A DNA stretch of 64,000 nucleotides from JAGXTF01 sp038317095 (GCA_038317095.1 JBBQBB010000002.1:1-64000), one strand, 5' to 3'. Positions 44,065 through 54,181 are shown, counted from the first letter of the stretch. The notes: generated by a model not told the origin, from the sequence alone. Translations and numbers: made by a program.

Positions 44065-46752
44065 TCAATACGCCAAAACAGGTCGCAACCATTTCTCGGC
44101 GGTAGCCAAGTCCCAGCCTTTTCTGCGGGCATAATCTTCCACCTGGTCTTTGTTGATTTTTCCAATGCCAAAATATTGACTTTCGGGGTGGGCAAAATAA
44201 AATCCACTCACTGCAGCGGCTGGCCACATGGCCATACTTTCAGTCAGGGTTAATGCTGTATTTTTCTCTACCTCCATGATATCAAACAAGGTGCGCTTTT
44301 CTGTATGTTCTGGGCAAGCGGGATAGCCAGGAGCAGGCCTAATGCCTTTGTAATTTTCACGAAGTAACTCTTCTGTAGAAATGGATTCCCCAGCGGCATA
44401 TCCCCAATAATTTTTTCGCACTTCGCGGTGTAAAAATTCTGCCGCAGCTTCTGCCAAGCGATCTGCAATGGCTTTTGCTAATATAGAATTATAATCGTCG
44501 TGGTCTTTTTCATAGGCTTCCACCACTTTTTCCAAACCCACGCCGGCAGTAACAGCGAATCCCCCCAAATAATCTTTTGCAACGCCTTTTGGTGCAATAA
44601 AATCTGCTAAATTTAGGTTCTTCAAACCAGTGCCCATTTTTCGTTGTTGGCGAATAAAATGAAATACAGATTTTACGTCATTTCTATTTTCATCGGTGTA
44701 AACTTCTACATCTTCATCGCCACTGTTTGCGGGTAAAATAAAAAACACACCCTCTGCCTCCAATGATTGATTTTCAATCAATTGATCTAGCATTTTATTG
44801 GCATCCACAAATAGTTTTTTTGCTTCTATGCCAACCACTGAATCTTCTAATATTTGCGGGTATTTACCAGCCAATTCCCATGTTTGAAAGAAAGGGGTCC
44901 AATCGATGATTTCACGAATTTCCTTTAAATCAAATTTTATTTTTTTAATACCCAAAAAATGGGGTTTGTGAATTTCTTTTTCGGTAAAACTAAACTTTCC
45001 AGCATTTATTTTCGCTTCACTAAACGGCAAAATATCTTTGCCTGTTTGGCGTTTTGCATGGTCCTCAGCCAGTTTTGCATATTCTGCTTTGGTTTTAATG
45101 GCAAATGCTGCTTTGTGTGTTTCGCTTAATAAATTCCCCACAACGGGCACGCTTCTACTCGCATCTAAAACGTGCACCACTGGGCCCTGATAATGAGGGG
45201 CTACTTTAACCGCGGTATGTATTCGGCTGGTAGTTGCACCCCCTATAATCAATGGCAGAGTAAATCCTAGGCGTTCCATTTCTGAAGCAACGTGTACCAT
45301 TTCATCTAAACTTGGTGTAATTAATCCACTGAGCCCAATCACATCAGCGCCCCATTCCTTTGCCCTTGCCAAAATGCGTTCAACTGGAACCATAACCCCA
45401 ATATCCTCTATCTCATAATTGTTACATGCAAGCACGACACCCACAATGTTTTTTCCAATATCATGCACATCGCCTTTAACGGTAGCCAATAAAATTTTGC
45501 CGTTGCTGTTGCTGCTTCCTTCTGTTTTCAATTCTTCCAAAAACGGTTGTAAATACGCCACCGCCTTTTTCATAACCCTGGCACTTTTTACCACCTGCGG
45601 TAAGAACATTTTTCCGCTGCCAAAAAGGTCTCCTACCACATTCATTCCCGCCATCAATGGCCCTTCAATTACATTGATAGGTTCTCCCAATTTTACCCTT
45701 GCCTCTTCTGTGTCCAAATCAATAAATTCAGTAATTCCTTTTACCAAGCTATGCGACAGCCTCTCTTCAACTGTGCCTTTTCTCCATTCTGCTTCTTCTA
45801 CTGCTTCGGCAACTTTGCCTTTCACAGTTTCAGCAAATTGAACCAATCTTTCGGTAGAATCTGCCCTGCGATTTAACAATACATCTTCTACGCGTTCTAA
45901 TAAATCTTTGGGAATTTCATCATACACTTCTACCATACCCGCATTTACAATACCCATATCCATACCAGCGGCAATTGCCCGGTAAAGGAATGCGCTGTGC
46001 ATGGCTTCTCTAACCACGTCATTTCCACGGAAAGAAAAAGAAATATTAGACACCCCTCCGCTTACTTTAGCCCCTTGTAAATTTTGTTTAATCCAGCGTG
46101 TGGCTTCAATAAAATCTATGGCATAATTGTTATGCTCATCCATACCCGTTGCAACCGTTAAAATATTAGGGTCGAAAATGATATCTGATGCAGGAAAATG
46201 TACAATCTCTGTTAAAATTTTATAGCATCTTTCGCAAATTTCTATGCGCCTTTGGTAATTGTCCGCTTGGCCTGTTTCATCAAATGCCATAACGACAACT
46301 GCCGCACCGAAAAGTTTTATGGTCTTAGCTTTTTGTATAAATTCTGCTTCACCATCTTTCAGGGATATTGAATTCACAATGCCCTTTCCTTGCAAACATT
46401 TTAAACCCGCAACAATTACATCCCATTTGCTGCTATCAATCATTACTGGAACTTTGCAAATGTCTGGTTCTGAAGCGATAAGGTTTATAAAAGTTGTCAT
46501 GGCAGATACCCCGTCAAGCATACCTTCGTCCATATTCACATCAATTACTTGGGCGCCATTTTCAACTTGTTGTCTGGCAATGTCCAATGCCGCGCTATAA
46601 TCGCCTGCCAACACCAGTTTTGCGAATTTTCGACTTCCAGAGACATTGGTTCTTTCACCAATATTCACAAAATTGGTTTCTTTGGTAAGGGTAAACGGTT
46701 CCAAACCACTAAGGCGCAGGTAGGAAATTATCGTATTTGGTATAGTGTTCAA
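44065..46752 (-). CDS. metH: Cobalamin-dependent methionine synthase, large part (MetH without homocysteine domain)
   Basis: Methyl transfer from methyltetrahydrofolate to homocysteine via cobalamin. The 895-residue protein has the pterin-binding domain (about 15-290, FVNIGERTNVSGSRKF), the cobalamin cap and Rossmann domain (about 320-560, DVHDIGKNIVG with the cobalt-ligating histidine) and the AdoMet reactivation domain (about 580-890, RPAPGYPACPEHTEK). It lacks the N-terminal homocysteine/zinc domain of full-length MetH (about 1200 residues); in many Bacteroidota that domain is a separate gene, which is not next to it here. I find no in-frame ATG, so TTG 46752 is taken as the start. Confidence 0.92.
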   Translation of the reverse strand: MNTIPNTIISYLRLSGLEPFTLTKETNFVNIGERTNVSGSRKFAKLVLAGDYSAALDIARQQVENGAQVIDVNMDEGMLDGVSAMTTFINLIASEPDICKVPVMIDSSKWDVIVAGLKCLQGKGIVNSISLKDGEAEFIQKAKTIKLFGAAVVVMAFDETGQADNYQRRIEICERCYKILTEIVHFPASDIIFDPNILTVATGMDEHNNYAIDFIEATRWIKQNLQGAKVSGGVSNISFSFRGNDVVREAMHSAFLYRAIAAGMDMGIVNAGMVEVYDEIPKDLLERVEDVLLNRRADSTERLVQFAETVKGKVAEAVEEAEWRKGTVEERLSHSLVKGITEFIDLDTEEARVKLGEPINVIEGPLMAGMNVVGDLFGSGKMFLPQVVKSARVMKKAVAYLQPFLEELKTEGSSNSNGKILLATVKGDVHDIGKNIVGVVLACNNYEIEDIGVMVPVERILARAKEWGADVIGLSGLITPSLDEMVHVASEMERLGFTLPLIIGGATTSRIHTAVKVAPHYQGPVVHVLDASRSVPVVGNLLSETHKAAFAIKTKAEYAKLAEDHAKRQTGKDILPFSEAKINAGKFSFTEKEIHKPHFLGIKKIKFDLKEIREIIDWTPFFQTWELAGKYPQILEDSVVGIEAKKLFVDANKMLDQLIENQSLEAEGVFFILPANSGDEDVEVYTDENRNDVKSVFHFIRQQRKMGTGLKNLNLADFIAPKGVAKDYLGGFAVTAGVGLEKVVEAYEKDHDDYNSILAKAIADRLAEAAAEFLHREVRKNYWGYAAGESISTEELLRENYKGIRPAPGYPACPEHTEKRTLFDIMEVEKNTALTLTESMAMWPAAAVSGFYFAHPESQYFGIGKINKDQVEDYARRKGWDLATAEKWLRPVLAY

Positions 46753-46860
46753 AGTATAAAAAATTGCGCAAATTTCGGTAAAAGACGGTATACTTTGGCG
46801 AATTTCTTTGGATGAAAGATGGCCTAGAAGTGCAATAAAGTGGTCAAATCCGCACCCCTA

Positions 46861-46891
46861 TTGGTTTTAATAATTATTATACGTACCTTTG
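46861..46891 (+). promoter_or_regulatory. Promoter of the DEAD-box helicase gene
   Basis: TTG (46861-46863) and TACCTTTG (46884-46891) are separated by 20 nt, matching the -33/-7 arrangement. The start codon is about 88 nt downstream, leaving a long leader, as is common for cold-shock-type helicases. Confidence 0.6.
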
Positions 46892-46978
46892 CACCGTCTT
46901 TCGGCAATTATTCTGAATACCGTAAATGTCAGTTATTCAGATCCTTTGCTGACATTCGGTAATAATTTAATAAAAGAA

Positions 46979-48874
46979 ATGACAACATTCACCTCACTGG
47001 GGTTGGATCAGGAAATCCTGTCCGCCCTGGAAGATCTGGGTTTTCAAACCCCGACCCCCATCCAAGAAAAAGCCATTCCCATTCTATTAGAAGGAGAACG
47101 TGATCTTGTAGCCTTAGCCCAAACTGGTACTGGTAAAACAGCCGCTTTTGGTTTACCCCTCATTCAGAAAATGCACTTTAAAGGGCATACCGAAGCATTG
47201 GTACTTGCCCCCACGCGCGAACTTTGCATGCAAATTGCCCGTGATTTGGTGCAATATGCAAAACACAAACCCAAAGTGAATGTAGTACCCGTTTATGGTG
47301 GTGCTGGCATTCGCGAACAAATTGCCCAAATTAGAGCTGGCGCCGGCATCGTAGTTGCCACACCAGGCCGATTGATTGATTTGATGGAAAGAAAAGCCAT
47401 TGATTTAAGCAAATTGCGCATGGTGGTGTTAGACGAAGCGGATGAAATGCTGAACATGGGGTTTAAGGAAGACATTGACTTCATCCTTGAACAATCTCCG
47501 GCAACAAGACAAACTTGTCTTTTTAGCGCAACTATGCCAAATGAAGTTCGAAGAATTTCTAAAAACTACATGAACGAGCCTCATGAGGTGAGTTTGGCTG
47601 GAAATACGTCCAACGAAAATATTGAACACCATTATTACTTGGTAAAAGAAAAAAACAAGTACGAAAGTGTAAAAAGAATTTTGGACGCGTTGCCAGATGT
47701 TTATGGTATTTTGTTTGCTCAAACCCGTAAACTTTGCCAGGAATTGGCAGAAAAACTAATCCATGATGGGTACAATGCAGATTCATTGCATGGCGAACTA
47801 AGCCAAGCCCAGCGAGATAAAGTAATGGGCCGTTTTAGAAACAAGAGTTTAAAAGTACTGGTTGCAACAGATGTGGCTGCAAGGGGTATTGATGTAAGTA
47901 ACATTTCCCATGTTATCAATTATAGTTTGCCCAATGAGCTTGAAGTTTATACCCATAGAAGCGGCAGAACTGCACGCGCTGGAATGAAGGGTATTTCTAT
48001 TTCTTTGGTTGGAAACCGCGATTTGGATAAAATACGCAGGCTTGAAAAAATAACCAAAGCACAATTTGCATTGCAACAAGTGCCTAGCGGACAAGATGTA
48101 ATCAAATCTAAATTCTCGCACTTCCTAGAAGAATTAAAATTAGAAACCCCCGATGAAAAGGCCATTGAACCTTATTTGGATTTGTTTCATACTGAATTAA
48201 AAAGTTTCACCAAAGAACAATTGATTCAAAAAATTACCAGCATAGAATTAAAGAAATTCATCGATTATTATGATGGAGCTTCAGAAATGAATGAAATTGC
48301 AGGTAAAGGTGGAAGGGAACGTGGAGGAAGAGATAGTGGCACAGGCCAATTTCAAAAATTCTTTTTATCTGTAGGTGAATTGGATGGTTTGGATAAAAAA
48401 TCCATGTTAAAATGGTTTAACGATTGTGGCTTGGGTGATGTAGAATTTGGCAAATTGGCGATTCAAAAAACACACAGTTTTTTGGAGGCAGATGTTGCAT
48501 CTACAGCTAAAGTTTTAGCAGCAATTAATGATCAAAAATTTCAAGGTCGTAAAGTGCGTATAGAAGTGCAAGGCTTTGAACCCGATGGATATACCAAACG
48601 CAAAAAATCCGGGCATGGCGAAAAACCACGCGGCGAAAGCAAACCTTGGGAAAGAAGTGGCGAGAAAAAATCATACGGCGGAAGCAATGGCGGCGGCGGT
48701 TATAGAGGTAGCAACGACAATCGCGGAGGCGGTGAATATAGAAGTAGCAGCGAAAACAGAGGCGGAGGCGAAAAAAGAAGTGGCGAAAATCGCGGAGACT
48801 CTGGAGCCAAAGCGCACAAACCTGCCGAAAAATCCTTCACAAAGAAAAAAGAAAGCAAAGGAAAACGTTGGTAA
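46979..48874 (+). CDS. DEAD/DEAH-box RNA helicase with DbpA-type RNA-binding domain
   Basis: ATP-dependent RNA helicase of 631 residues. Motifs in order: Q motif region (FQTPTPIQEKAIP), Walker A AQTGTGKTAA, PTRELC, TPGR, DEAD, SAT, and HRSGRTARAG. After the helicase core comes a helical segment, then a DbpA RNA-binding domain (about 460-545, FFLSVGELDGL and GRKVRIEVQG), and a tail rich in Gly, Arg and Ser (about 550-620). DbpA-domain helicases act on ribosome assembly and mRNA structure. The start ATG at 46979 is the first one that fits the family N terminus. A strong terminator follows. Confidence 0.95.
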   Translation: MTTFTSLGLDQEILSALEDLGFQTPTPIQEKAIPILLEGERDLVALAQTGTGKTAAFGLPLIQKMHFKGHTEALVLAPTRELCMQIARDLVQYAKHKPKVNVVPVYGGAGIREQIAQIRAGAGIVVATPGRLIDLMERKAIDLSKLRMVVLDEADEMLNMGFKEDIDFILEQSPATRQTCLFSATMPNEVRRISKNYMNEPHEVSLAGNTSNENIEHHYYLVKEKNKYESVKRILDALPDVYGILFAQTRKLCQELAEKLIHDGYNADSLHGELSQAQRDKVMGRFRNKSLKVLVATDVAARGIDVSNISHVINYSLPNELEVYTHRSGRTARAGMKGISISLVGNRDLDKIRRLEKITKAQFALQQVPSGQDVIKSKFSHFLEELKLETPDEKAIEPYLDLFHTELKSFTKEQLIQKITSIELKKFIDYYDGASEMNEIAGKGGRERGGRDSGTGQFQKFFLSVGELDGLDKKSMLKWFNDCGLGDVEFGKLAIQKTHSFLEADVASTAKVLAAINDQKFQGRKVRIEVQGFEPDGYTKRKKSGHGEKPRGESKPWERSGEKKSYGGSNGGGGYRGSNDNRGGGEYRSSSENRGGGEKRSGENRGDSGAKAHKPAEKSFTKKKESKGKRW

Positions 48875-48895
48875 AAGATAAAATATGAATTATTT

Positions 48896-48925
48896 AAAAA
48901 GCCCGTTTTTTACGGGCTTTTTAAA
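48896..48925 (+). terminator. Intrinsic terminator after the helicase gene
   Basis: An 11-bp stem (AAAAAGCCCGT at 48896-48906 with ACGGGCTTTTT at 48912-48922) and a T-rich tail. It is a textbook rho-independent terminator. Confidence 0.9.
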
Positions 48926-49332
48926 TTTTAAGCGATTCTCAAAAATCGTGTTTGCTAGTATGGGTTCGTTTTTTCAACAACCTTGCGCGAATGGCACACC
49001 AAATTAAATTCTATATAAACTACAACTCGCAATTTGACCATTCCAATTTAGGAGTAAAACTTATCCTTTGTAAACGCCTAGTTTTCTTTTATTATGTAGC
49101 TGCACAACCACAGTTGAAACCGAACTTTAAATAATGCCAAGTGCACTTTTGCTGGATGTTGTTTGAAAACAATATCTAGGATAAAATCAAACATTTTAAA
49201 GGATACATAAGCTGAAATAACGTTGGGCCAATATCTTTAAATCGACCAAATATCCTGTCAATTGAACCTCACAATATAAAGCGATAGTAAATGTAAATTG
49301 CCATCTTTTACTATCTGGTTATAGAACTTTGG
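48926..49332. other. Intergenic stretch without a recognisable gene
   Basis: I find only short frames and no motif that I recognise. It separates the helicase from the cytochrome pseudogene, and could include further eroded sequence. Confidence 0.5.
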
Positions 49333-50219
49333 CTATTCTCTTTTCCCTTGTTGTGCTTTTGCATTAATTGGATTTGTCCCTTTTATGGATTTAATATAAC
49401 CTACTAATTTCCCAACTTGAATAGGTGTTAACATATGCTTTCAGGATATCATTCCTTTATCTGGGACTCCATTAACAATTGTATTAACTATACTGCTATC
49501 GTCGCTTCCATTTAACCAATAATTGTCAGTCAAGTTCGGACCGTTCTTCCCTTCACCATGTTCTCCATGACAAATTGAACACTTTAACATACAAATGGCT
49601 TTCCCGCTGATTGCACCCGTGTTATCATTTAGGATATTTTTAATTAATTGTTCAGAATTTTTCCAGAAACTATCTTCCTTCTTCTTTTCTATTTCCATAA
49701 GTTCAATTCCGTTCAACCTAATATTTTTTAAAACATCACCCTCAGGTATATTATTTAAATATTGGATTAGAGCAACAATTTCTGCGTTTAATTTTACCTC
49801 AATATTGAATGAATCTAAATCAAAAGTTATTAATTTTTTCAACTCTTTAATGGACATTTTTCCAATATATTTTTCAATAGAGTCTTTTTCAAAAACAGTT
49901 TTTGATAAAAAAGGATAGGAAGGCATTGTTGATTGGGCCCTCAAAGCCTTGGGATCTAACAAATGAAAATAATTCCATGCGCTATTATATTTGTAATGTA
50001 ATCCTTCTAAACTTATGATTTCTGCATTCTCTGATTGCTGAATAGTGTGGCACTGAAGATTTTCTCTTTTAAAATATATTCGCCGTAAAGAAACAAATAA
50101 CTCTTAGTTGTGTCTAAAATAACTAATTTTAATGGGTACTTTAATTGCTTCATTGAAAATGAATGCAATGATACAATGACCGCTGCCGTGCTTAAGAAAA
50201 AAAACAGTTTAAATTGCAT
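49333..50219 (-). pseudogene. Decayed cbb3-oxidase CcoO/CcoP-like cytochrome c
   Basis: The frame from 50219 begins with a signal peptide (MQFKLFFFLSTAAVIVSLHSF) and reaches LYGEYIL, where a frameshift near 50067 is needed to continue KRENLQCHTIQ. That is the CcoO-type heme motif with the first cysteine changed to asparagine (NLQCH). The next part, WNYFHLLDPKALRAQSTMPSYPFL, matches the CcoO end. A second domain has an intact CxxCH (CSICHG) and GPNLTDNYWL as in CcoP. A TGA at 49441-49443 replaces what should be the Trp of MISWKHMLTPIQVGKLVGYIKS; reading on, the frame ends at 49333. The true oxidase subunits are not nearby. Confidence 0.8.
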
Positions 50220-50278
50220 ATAAAATTTATAATTTCAGTATAGGCAATTTGCTGACGTAAAAGAGTTATAATTAATTT

Positions 50279-51292
50279 ATATGACTGTCTTAAAGCTTGC
50301 ACAAGTCCTTTTGATATGCTAACTTAGGTGAAAAATAATTGTCATGAATCTTATCAAATTCTTTCAAACCTACGACACTGAATTGAAATGTTCTGAATTG
50401 TTTAAGCAAATGCGGGACAAAGAAGGTGTTTACTGTAAACGCTGCGGCGGCGCAGATCATTACTGGCTTGGAACAAGGGATCGTTTCCGATGTAAAGCAT
50501 GCAATTGGGAGACAACCTTGCGCAGTGGCACGGCTTTGGAATACAGCAAACTCCCTTCCCATTATTGGATTTACGCGATGGCCATTTTGGCTAGCAGTAA
50601 AAAACCTGTTTCTGCTCTGGAACTGCAACGCAACCTTGGCCATAAGTTCTACGAGCCTATTTGGGCCATGCTTCACAAATTGCGAGTAACAATGGGTCAC
50701 AGAGAGGCGATCTATCAACTGGAAGGCTTTGTGGAAGCTGATGATACTCAGTTCGAAGTGGCGAAAACAAAGAAGGAAACTAAAAACAATAAACCTGACG
50801 CCGGTAGCAAGGGTAAGGCAAAAGTTGCTGTGCAGGCGCAAACTGTTCCATCGAAAGATCTTCGAATAAAAGGCAAAGCACGAAAAGGGGCTTTTAAGTT
50901 TGTTAAAATGGTTGCCATTGAAAATATTAAAGCTGCAAGTTTGACACCTGTGATACGCAGTGGAGTGCATCCCACAGCCACTGTTATTACTGATGGGGAA
51001 GGGCTATGTAACATCCGAAATGCCTGTAGCACGGCACATTCAGAAGACGATGAAAGGGAAGGATGCAATTAAACATTTGCCCTGGGTTCATATTATGATA
51101 TCAAAGGCAAAACGAAACTTTCTTGGAGTTTACCATAGTGTAAAAGAAGAATATTTACAGAATTACCTGAACATATTTTGCTACATGACAAACCGCCGTT
51201 ATTTGGGGGAGAATAAGTTGGACAATATGATGGCCCTTGTCGTGAATAAACCTTGGTATCAACCATTTGTGCAACCTTCCTGAGTGTCATAT
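50279..51292 (+). mobile_element. Decayed IS1595-family insertion sequence
   Basis: The transposase gene is flanked by imperfect terminal inverted repeats: 50279-50302 and 51269-51292 agree at 18 of 24 positions, sharing ATATGAC at the outer end and TTGCAC at the inner end. Total length is about 1014 bp, normal for the ISXO2-like group. No perfect 8-bp target duplication is evident; the best candidate agrees at 6 of 8 bases, which suggests an old insertion. Confidence 0.7.
50344..51283 (+). pseudogene. IS1595 (ISXO2-like) transposase, frameshifted
   Basis: The first 218 or so codons read in one frame: an N-terminal zinc ribbon (CKRCGG, FRCKAC), then the ISXO2-type DDE domain with VEADDTQF and VITDGEG. 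The remainder (GYVTSEMPVARHIQ to LPWVHIMISKAKRNFLGVYHSV and YMTNRRYLGENKL) is in another frame, overlapping at 50960-51072. The shift falls near 50997-51008, among runs of G. Restoring the frame would give a protein of about 310 residues with all catalytic segments, so the lesion is small and could be recent or a sequencing error. Confidence 0.85.
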
Positions 51293-51467
51293 TAATATAC
51301 AAGGATTTTAATATTTATCTTCAATGGTTTCTTTTGATTGCTTCCGATGTTAATTTGTTTGTTTTGCGCAGTTATTTCAAATGTAACTAAAGAAATCTGA
51401 AATCTGTTCAATTCAACTTAGTTGAATTCCCATACTTTTCCCAATTCCACATTTCCTGAATATATTT

Positions 51468-51475
51468 TATATTTG
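51468..51475 (+). promoter_or_regulatory. -7 promoter box of the E1 gene
   Basis: TATATTTG followed by CACC and ATG. The 4-nt spacing predicts a leaderless mRNA. No -33 TTTG is seen at 18-20 nt. Confidence 0.6.
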
Positions 51476-51479
51476 CACC

Positions 51480-53882
51480 ATGCAGGAAGCGACTTCAACA
51501 GCCATTGACCGTGAAACTTTTGTGAAAGAAGTATTGAATGATTACCTTGTGGCCTTTGAAAGCCGCCAAGCCAGCCTCATTGGCCGCAAAGAAGTGCTTA
51601 CTGGTAAAGCCAAATTTGGTATTTTCGGCGATGGCAAAGAAGTAGCCCAAGTGGCCATGGCCCGCGTTTTTAAAAATGGCGACTGGCGCAGTGGGTACTA
51701 TCGAGACCAAACTTTTATGTTTGCCAAAGGGATGAGCAGCGTTTCTGCCTTTTTTGCCCAATTGTATGCCGATCCTTCCGTGGAACGCGAACCAGCAAGC
51801 GGTGGCCGTAGCATGAACGGTCACTTTGCCACCCGTATGCTGGATGATGCTGGAAAATGGTTGCCACAAACTGATAGACCCAATTGCAGTGCAGATATTT
51901 CCCCTACAGGAGGTCAAATGCCCCGCTTACTTGGATTGGCTTTGGCCTCGAAACTTTACCGCGAAAATCCAGATTTGGGAGAATTGACAAATTTTTCTGT
52001 AAACGGCAATGAAGTGGCTTTTGGGACTATTGGCAATGCCAGCACCAGTGAGGGTATTTTTTGGGAAACCATCAATGCCGCTTGTGTTATGCAAGTGCCA
52101 TTGTTGATGAGTGTGTGGGACGATGGATATGGAATTTCGGTGCCTGCGCGATACCAAACCACCAAAGAAAATATTTCTGAAATATTAAAAGGATTTAAAA
52201 CCGATAAAAATGGCAAGGGCATGGAAATTTTCAATGCCAAAGGCTGGGATTATGCAGAGTTGTGCGGCGCTTACAAACAAGCTGCAGACATTTGCCGCGA
52301 GCACCATACCCCCGTTTTGTTGCATGTGAATGAAGTAACCCAACCCCAAGGGCATAGCACCAGTGGAAGTCATGAACGCTATAAAACCAAAGAACGCTTG
52401 CAGTGGGAAGCAGATTTTGATTGCATAAAAAAAATGCGTGAATGGATGTTGGAGAATGAAATTTCTACAACGGAAGCATTGGATTTGCTGGAAAAAGAAG
52501 CTACAGAAAGCGTTAAAAATGCACAAAAAGCAGCTTGGACGAATTTTTTAAGTAGTATTAAATCTGAAATTGCTGGGTTTGGTGAATTGTTAAATTCCGT
52601 TGCTGGCAACGGTCATAAAACGGCAGAATTGGCGGAATTGGGTGCCAGCTTGCAAGCCATTTCAGAACCCCTTCGCCGAGATTTGGGCAACGCCATTCAC
52701 AAAACATTGCGCCTTACCCTGGGTATGGATGCCGCAAGCCGCAAACCTTTACTTGATTATTATGAAGCCTTCATGCAATTGAATGGCCAGAGATTTAGCA
52801 GCCATTTGCACAGCGAAAGCGATGAAAGGGTAGGAAATATAGAGGTAGTTCCAGCAGTCTTTACAGACGAAACTGCCGATGGATACCAAGTTTTACGCGC
52901 TTGTTTTGAAGCCAACATGGAACGCGATCCCCGCATTTTTGCATTTGGCGAAGATGTAGGTAAAATTGGGGATGTAAACCAAGGGTTTTCGGGTTTGCAA
53001 GAAAAATTTGGAGAATTGCGGGTTACAGATAAAGGAATCCGGGAGTGGAGTATTATTGGTGAAGGTTTGGGTGCCGCTATGCGTGGTTTACGACCCATTG
53101 CCGAAATCCAGTATTTGGATTATTTGTTGTATGCCTTAGAACCTATGAGTGACGACATCGCCACCATGCAATACCGCACCAAGGGTGGGCAAAAATCACC
53201 CATCATCATTCGTTCACGCGGCCACAGGTTGGAAGGCATTTGGCATAGCGGTAGTCCTATGGGAATGATCATTAATGCGGTGCGTGGAATGCATGTATGT
53301 GTGCCTCGGAGCATGACCCAAGCTGCAGGTATGTACAACACTCTTTTGCGCAGCGATGAACCTGCTTTGGTCATTGAATGTTTGAATGGGTATCGATTGA
53401 AAGAAAAGATGCCCCAGAACATTGGAGAATTTACTGTGCCACTTGGTCACCCCGAGGTGATTCGTTTTGGTGAACATGTTACTTTGGTAACCTACGCTAG
53501 TTGCTGCCGCATTGCGGCTGAAGCAGCAGATTTGCTTGCTGAACATGGCATCCGAGTAGAAATTATAGACGCACAAACCTTACTGCCTTTTGATATTAAC
53601 CATTCCATTGTAAAGAGTTTAAAAGAAACCAACCGATTGGTGGTATTGGACGAAGACGTACCTGGCGGGGCAAGTGCATACATCTTGCAACATATTCTAG
53701 AAAACCAAGAAGGGTATAAATACCTAGATAGTGCGCCGCTGACCATTGCGGCCAAAGCGCATCGAACTGCATATGGAAGCGATGGCGATTATTTCTCCAA
53801 ACCCAGCGTGGATGAAGTTTTTATGAAAATATACCAAATGATGCATGAGGTAGATCCAGCAAAGTGGCCTGGGTTGGTTTAA
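51480..53882 (+). CDS. Fused alpha/beta E1 component of a 2-oxoacid dehydrogenase complex
   Basis: Thiamine diphosphate enzyme of 800 residues, with the alpha subunit (about 1-400) joined to the beta subunit (about 450-800). The alpha half has the TPP-fold segment GNASTSEGIFWETINAACVMQ then WDDGYGIS in place of the usual GDG...NN. The beta half has FGEDVGKIGDVNQGF, EIQYLDYLLYALE and SWD-free VTYASCCRIAAEAAD typical of the C-terminal domain. Both halves look complete. The family covers pyruvate and branched-chain 2-oxoacid complexes, and the sequence alone does not decide; E2 and E3 are not in this window. Confidence 0.9.
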   Translation: MQEATSTAIDRETFVKEVLNDYLVAFESRQASLIGRKEVLTGKAKFGIFGDGKEVAQVAMARVFKNGDWRSGYYRDQTFMFAKGMSSVSAFFAQLYADPSVEREPASGGRSMNGHFATRMLDDAGKWLPQTDRPNCSADISPTGGQMPRLLGLALASKLYRENPDLGELTNFSVNGNEVAFGTIGNASTSEGIFWETINAACVMQVPLLMSVWDDGYGISVPARYQTTKENISEILKGFKTDKNGKGMEIFNAKGWDYAELCGAYKQAADICREHHTPVLLHVNEVTQPQGHSTSGSHERYKTKERLQWEADFDCIKKMREWMLENEISTTEALDLLEKEATESVKNAQKAAWTNFLSSIKSEIAGFGELLNSVAGNGHKTAELAELGASLQAISEPLRRDLGNAIHKTLRLTLGMDAASRKPLLDYYEAFMQLNGQRFSSHLHSESDERVGNIEVVPAVFTDETADGYQVLRACFEANMERDPRIFAFGEDVGKIGDVNQGFSGLQEKFGELRVTDKGIREWSIIGEGLGAAMRGLRPIAEIQYLDYLLYALEPMSDDIATMQYRTKGGQKSPIIIRSRGHRLEGIWHSGSPMGMIINAVRGMHVCVPRSMTQAAGMYNTLLRSDEPALVIECLNGYRLKEKMPQNIGEFTVPLGHPEVIRFGEHVTLVTYASCCRIAAEAADLLAEHGIRVEIIDAQTLLPFDINHSIVKSLKETNRLVVLDEDVPGGASAYILQHILENQEGYKYLDSAPLTIAAKAHRTAYGSDGDYFSKPSVDEVFMKIYQMMHEVDPAKWPGLV

Positions 53883-54153
53883 ATATTTGGGTTTGTAAAC
53901 AATAATTGAGTGTTATTTTACATGTGAATGTACACCAAGATTTAATTTGCTTATTTGTGACCTTTGTGGTTCCCTTCGTGTCCTTTGTGACCCGCTAATT
54001 TAGAATTATTTTGGTGAGAAGAAACACACAAAGATTTGTTTTTATTTTACTTCTTGCCCCCCGTCGTGGCCTTAAGCAGGTTCATGGCAAAAATATCGCC
54101 TTTGGTCGATAAGGAACAATTCTTGTAATAAATTGCGAAACTTACCCAACCTT
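53883..54153. other. Intergenic region before the sigma factor
   Basis: No gene or RNA motif seen. Short near-repeats of CCTTTGTG and CCTTCGTG occur around 53960-53990. The sigma factor promoter follows. Confidence 0.5.
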
Positions 54154-54181
54154 TTTGTCAAACCCTTCGTCAATACATTTG
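54154..54181 (+). promoter_or_regulatory. Promoter of the sigma / anti-sigma operon
   Basis: TTTG (54154-54157) and TACATTTG (54174-54181) are 16 nt apart, close to the -33/-7 arrangement, and lie 19 nt before the ATG. Expression may therefore depend on the housekeeping sigma factor rather than on the encoded sigma itself. Confidence 0.6.

Noticed and set aside
50290..50970. 226-residue minus-strand frame opposite the IS1595 transposase
   Set aside because: It has no family pattern and exactly mirrors the transposase frame; an antisense shadow.
50960..51072. Programmed frameshift in the transposase
   Set aside because: The shift is among G-runs rather than a canonical A-rich slippery site with a downstream structure, and the TIRs are degenerate, so decay or sequencing error is more likely.
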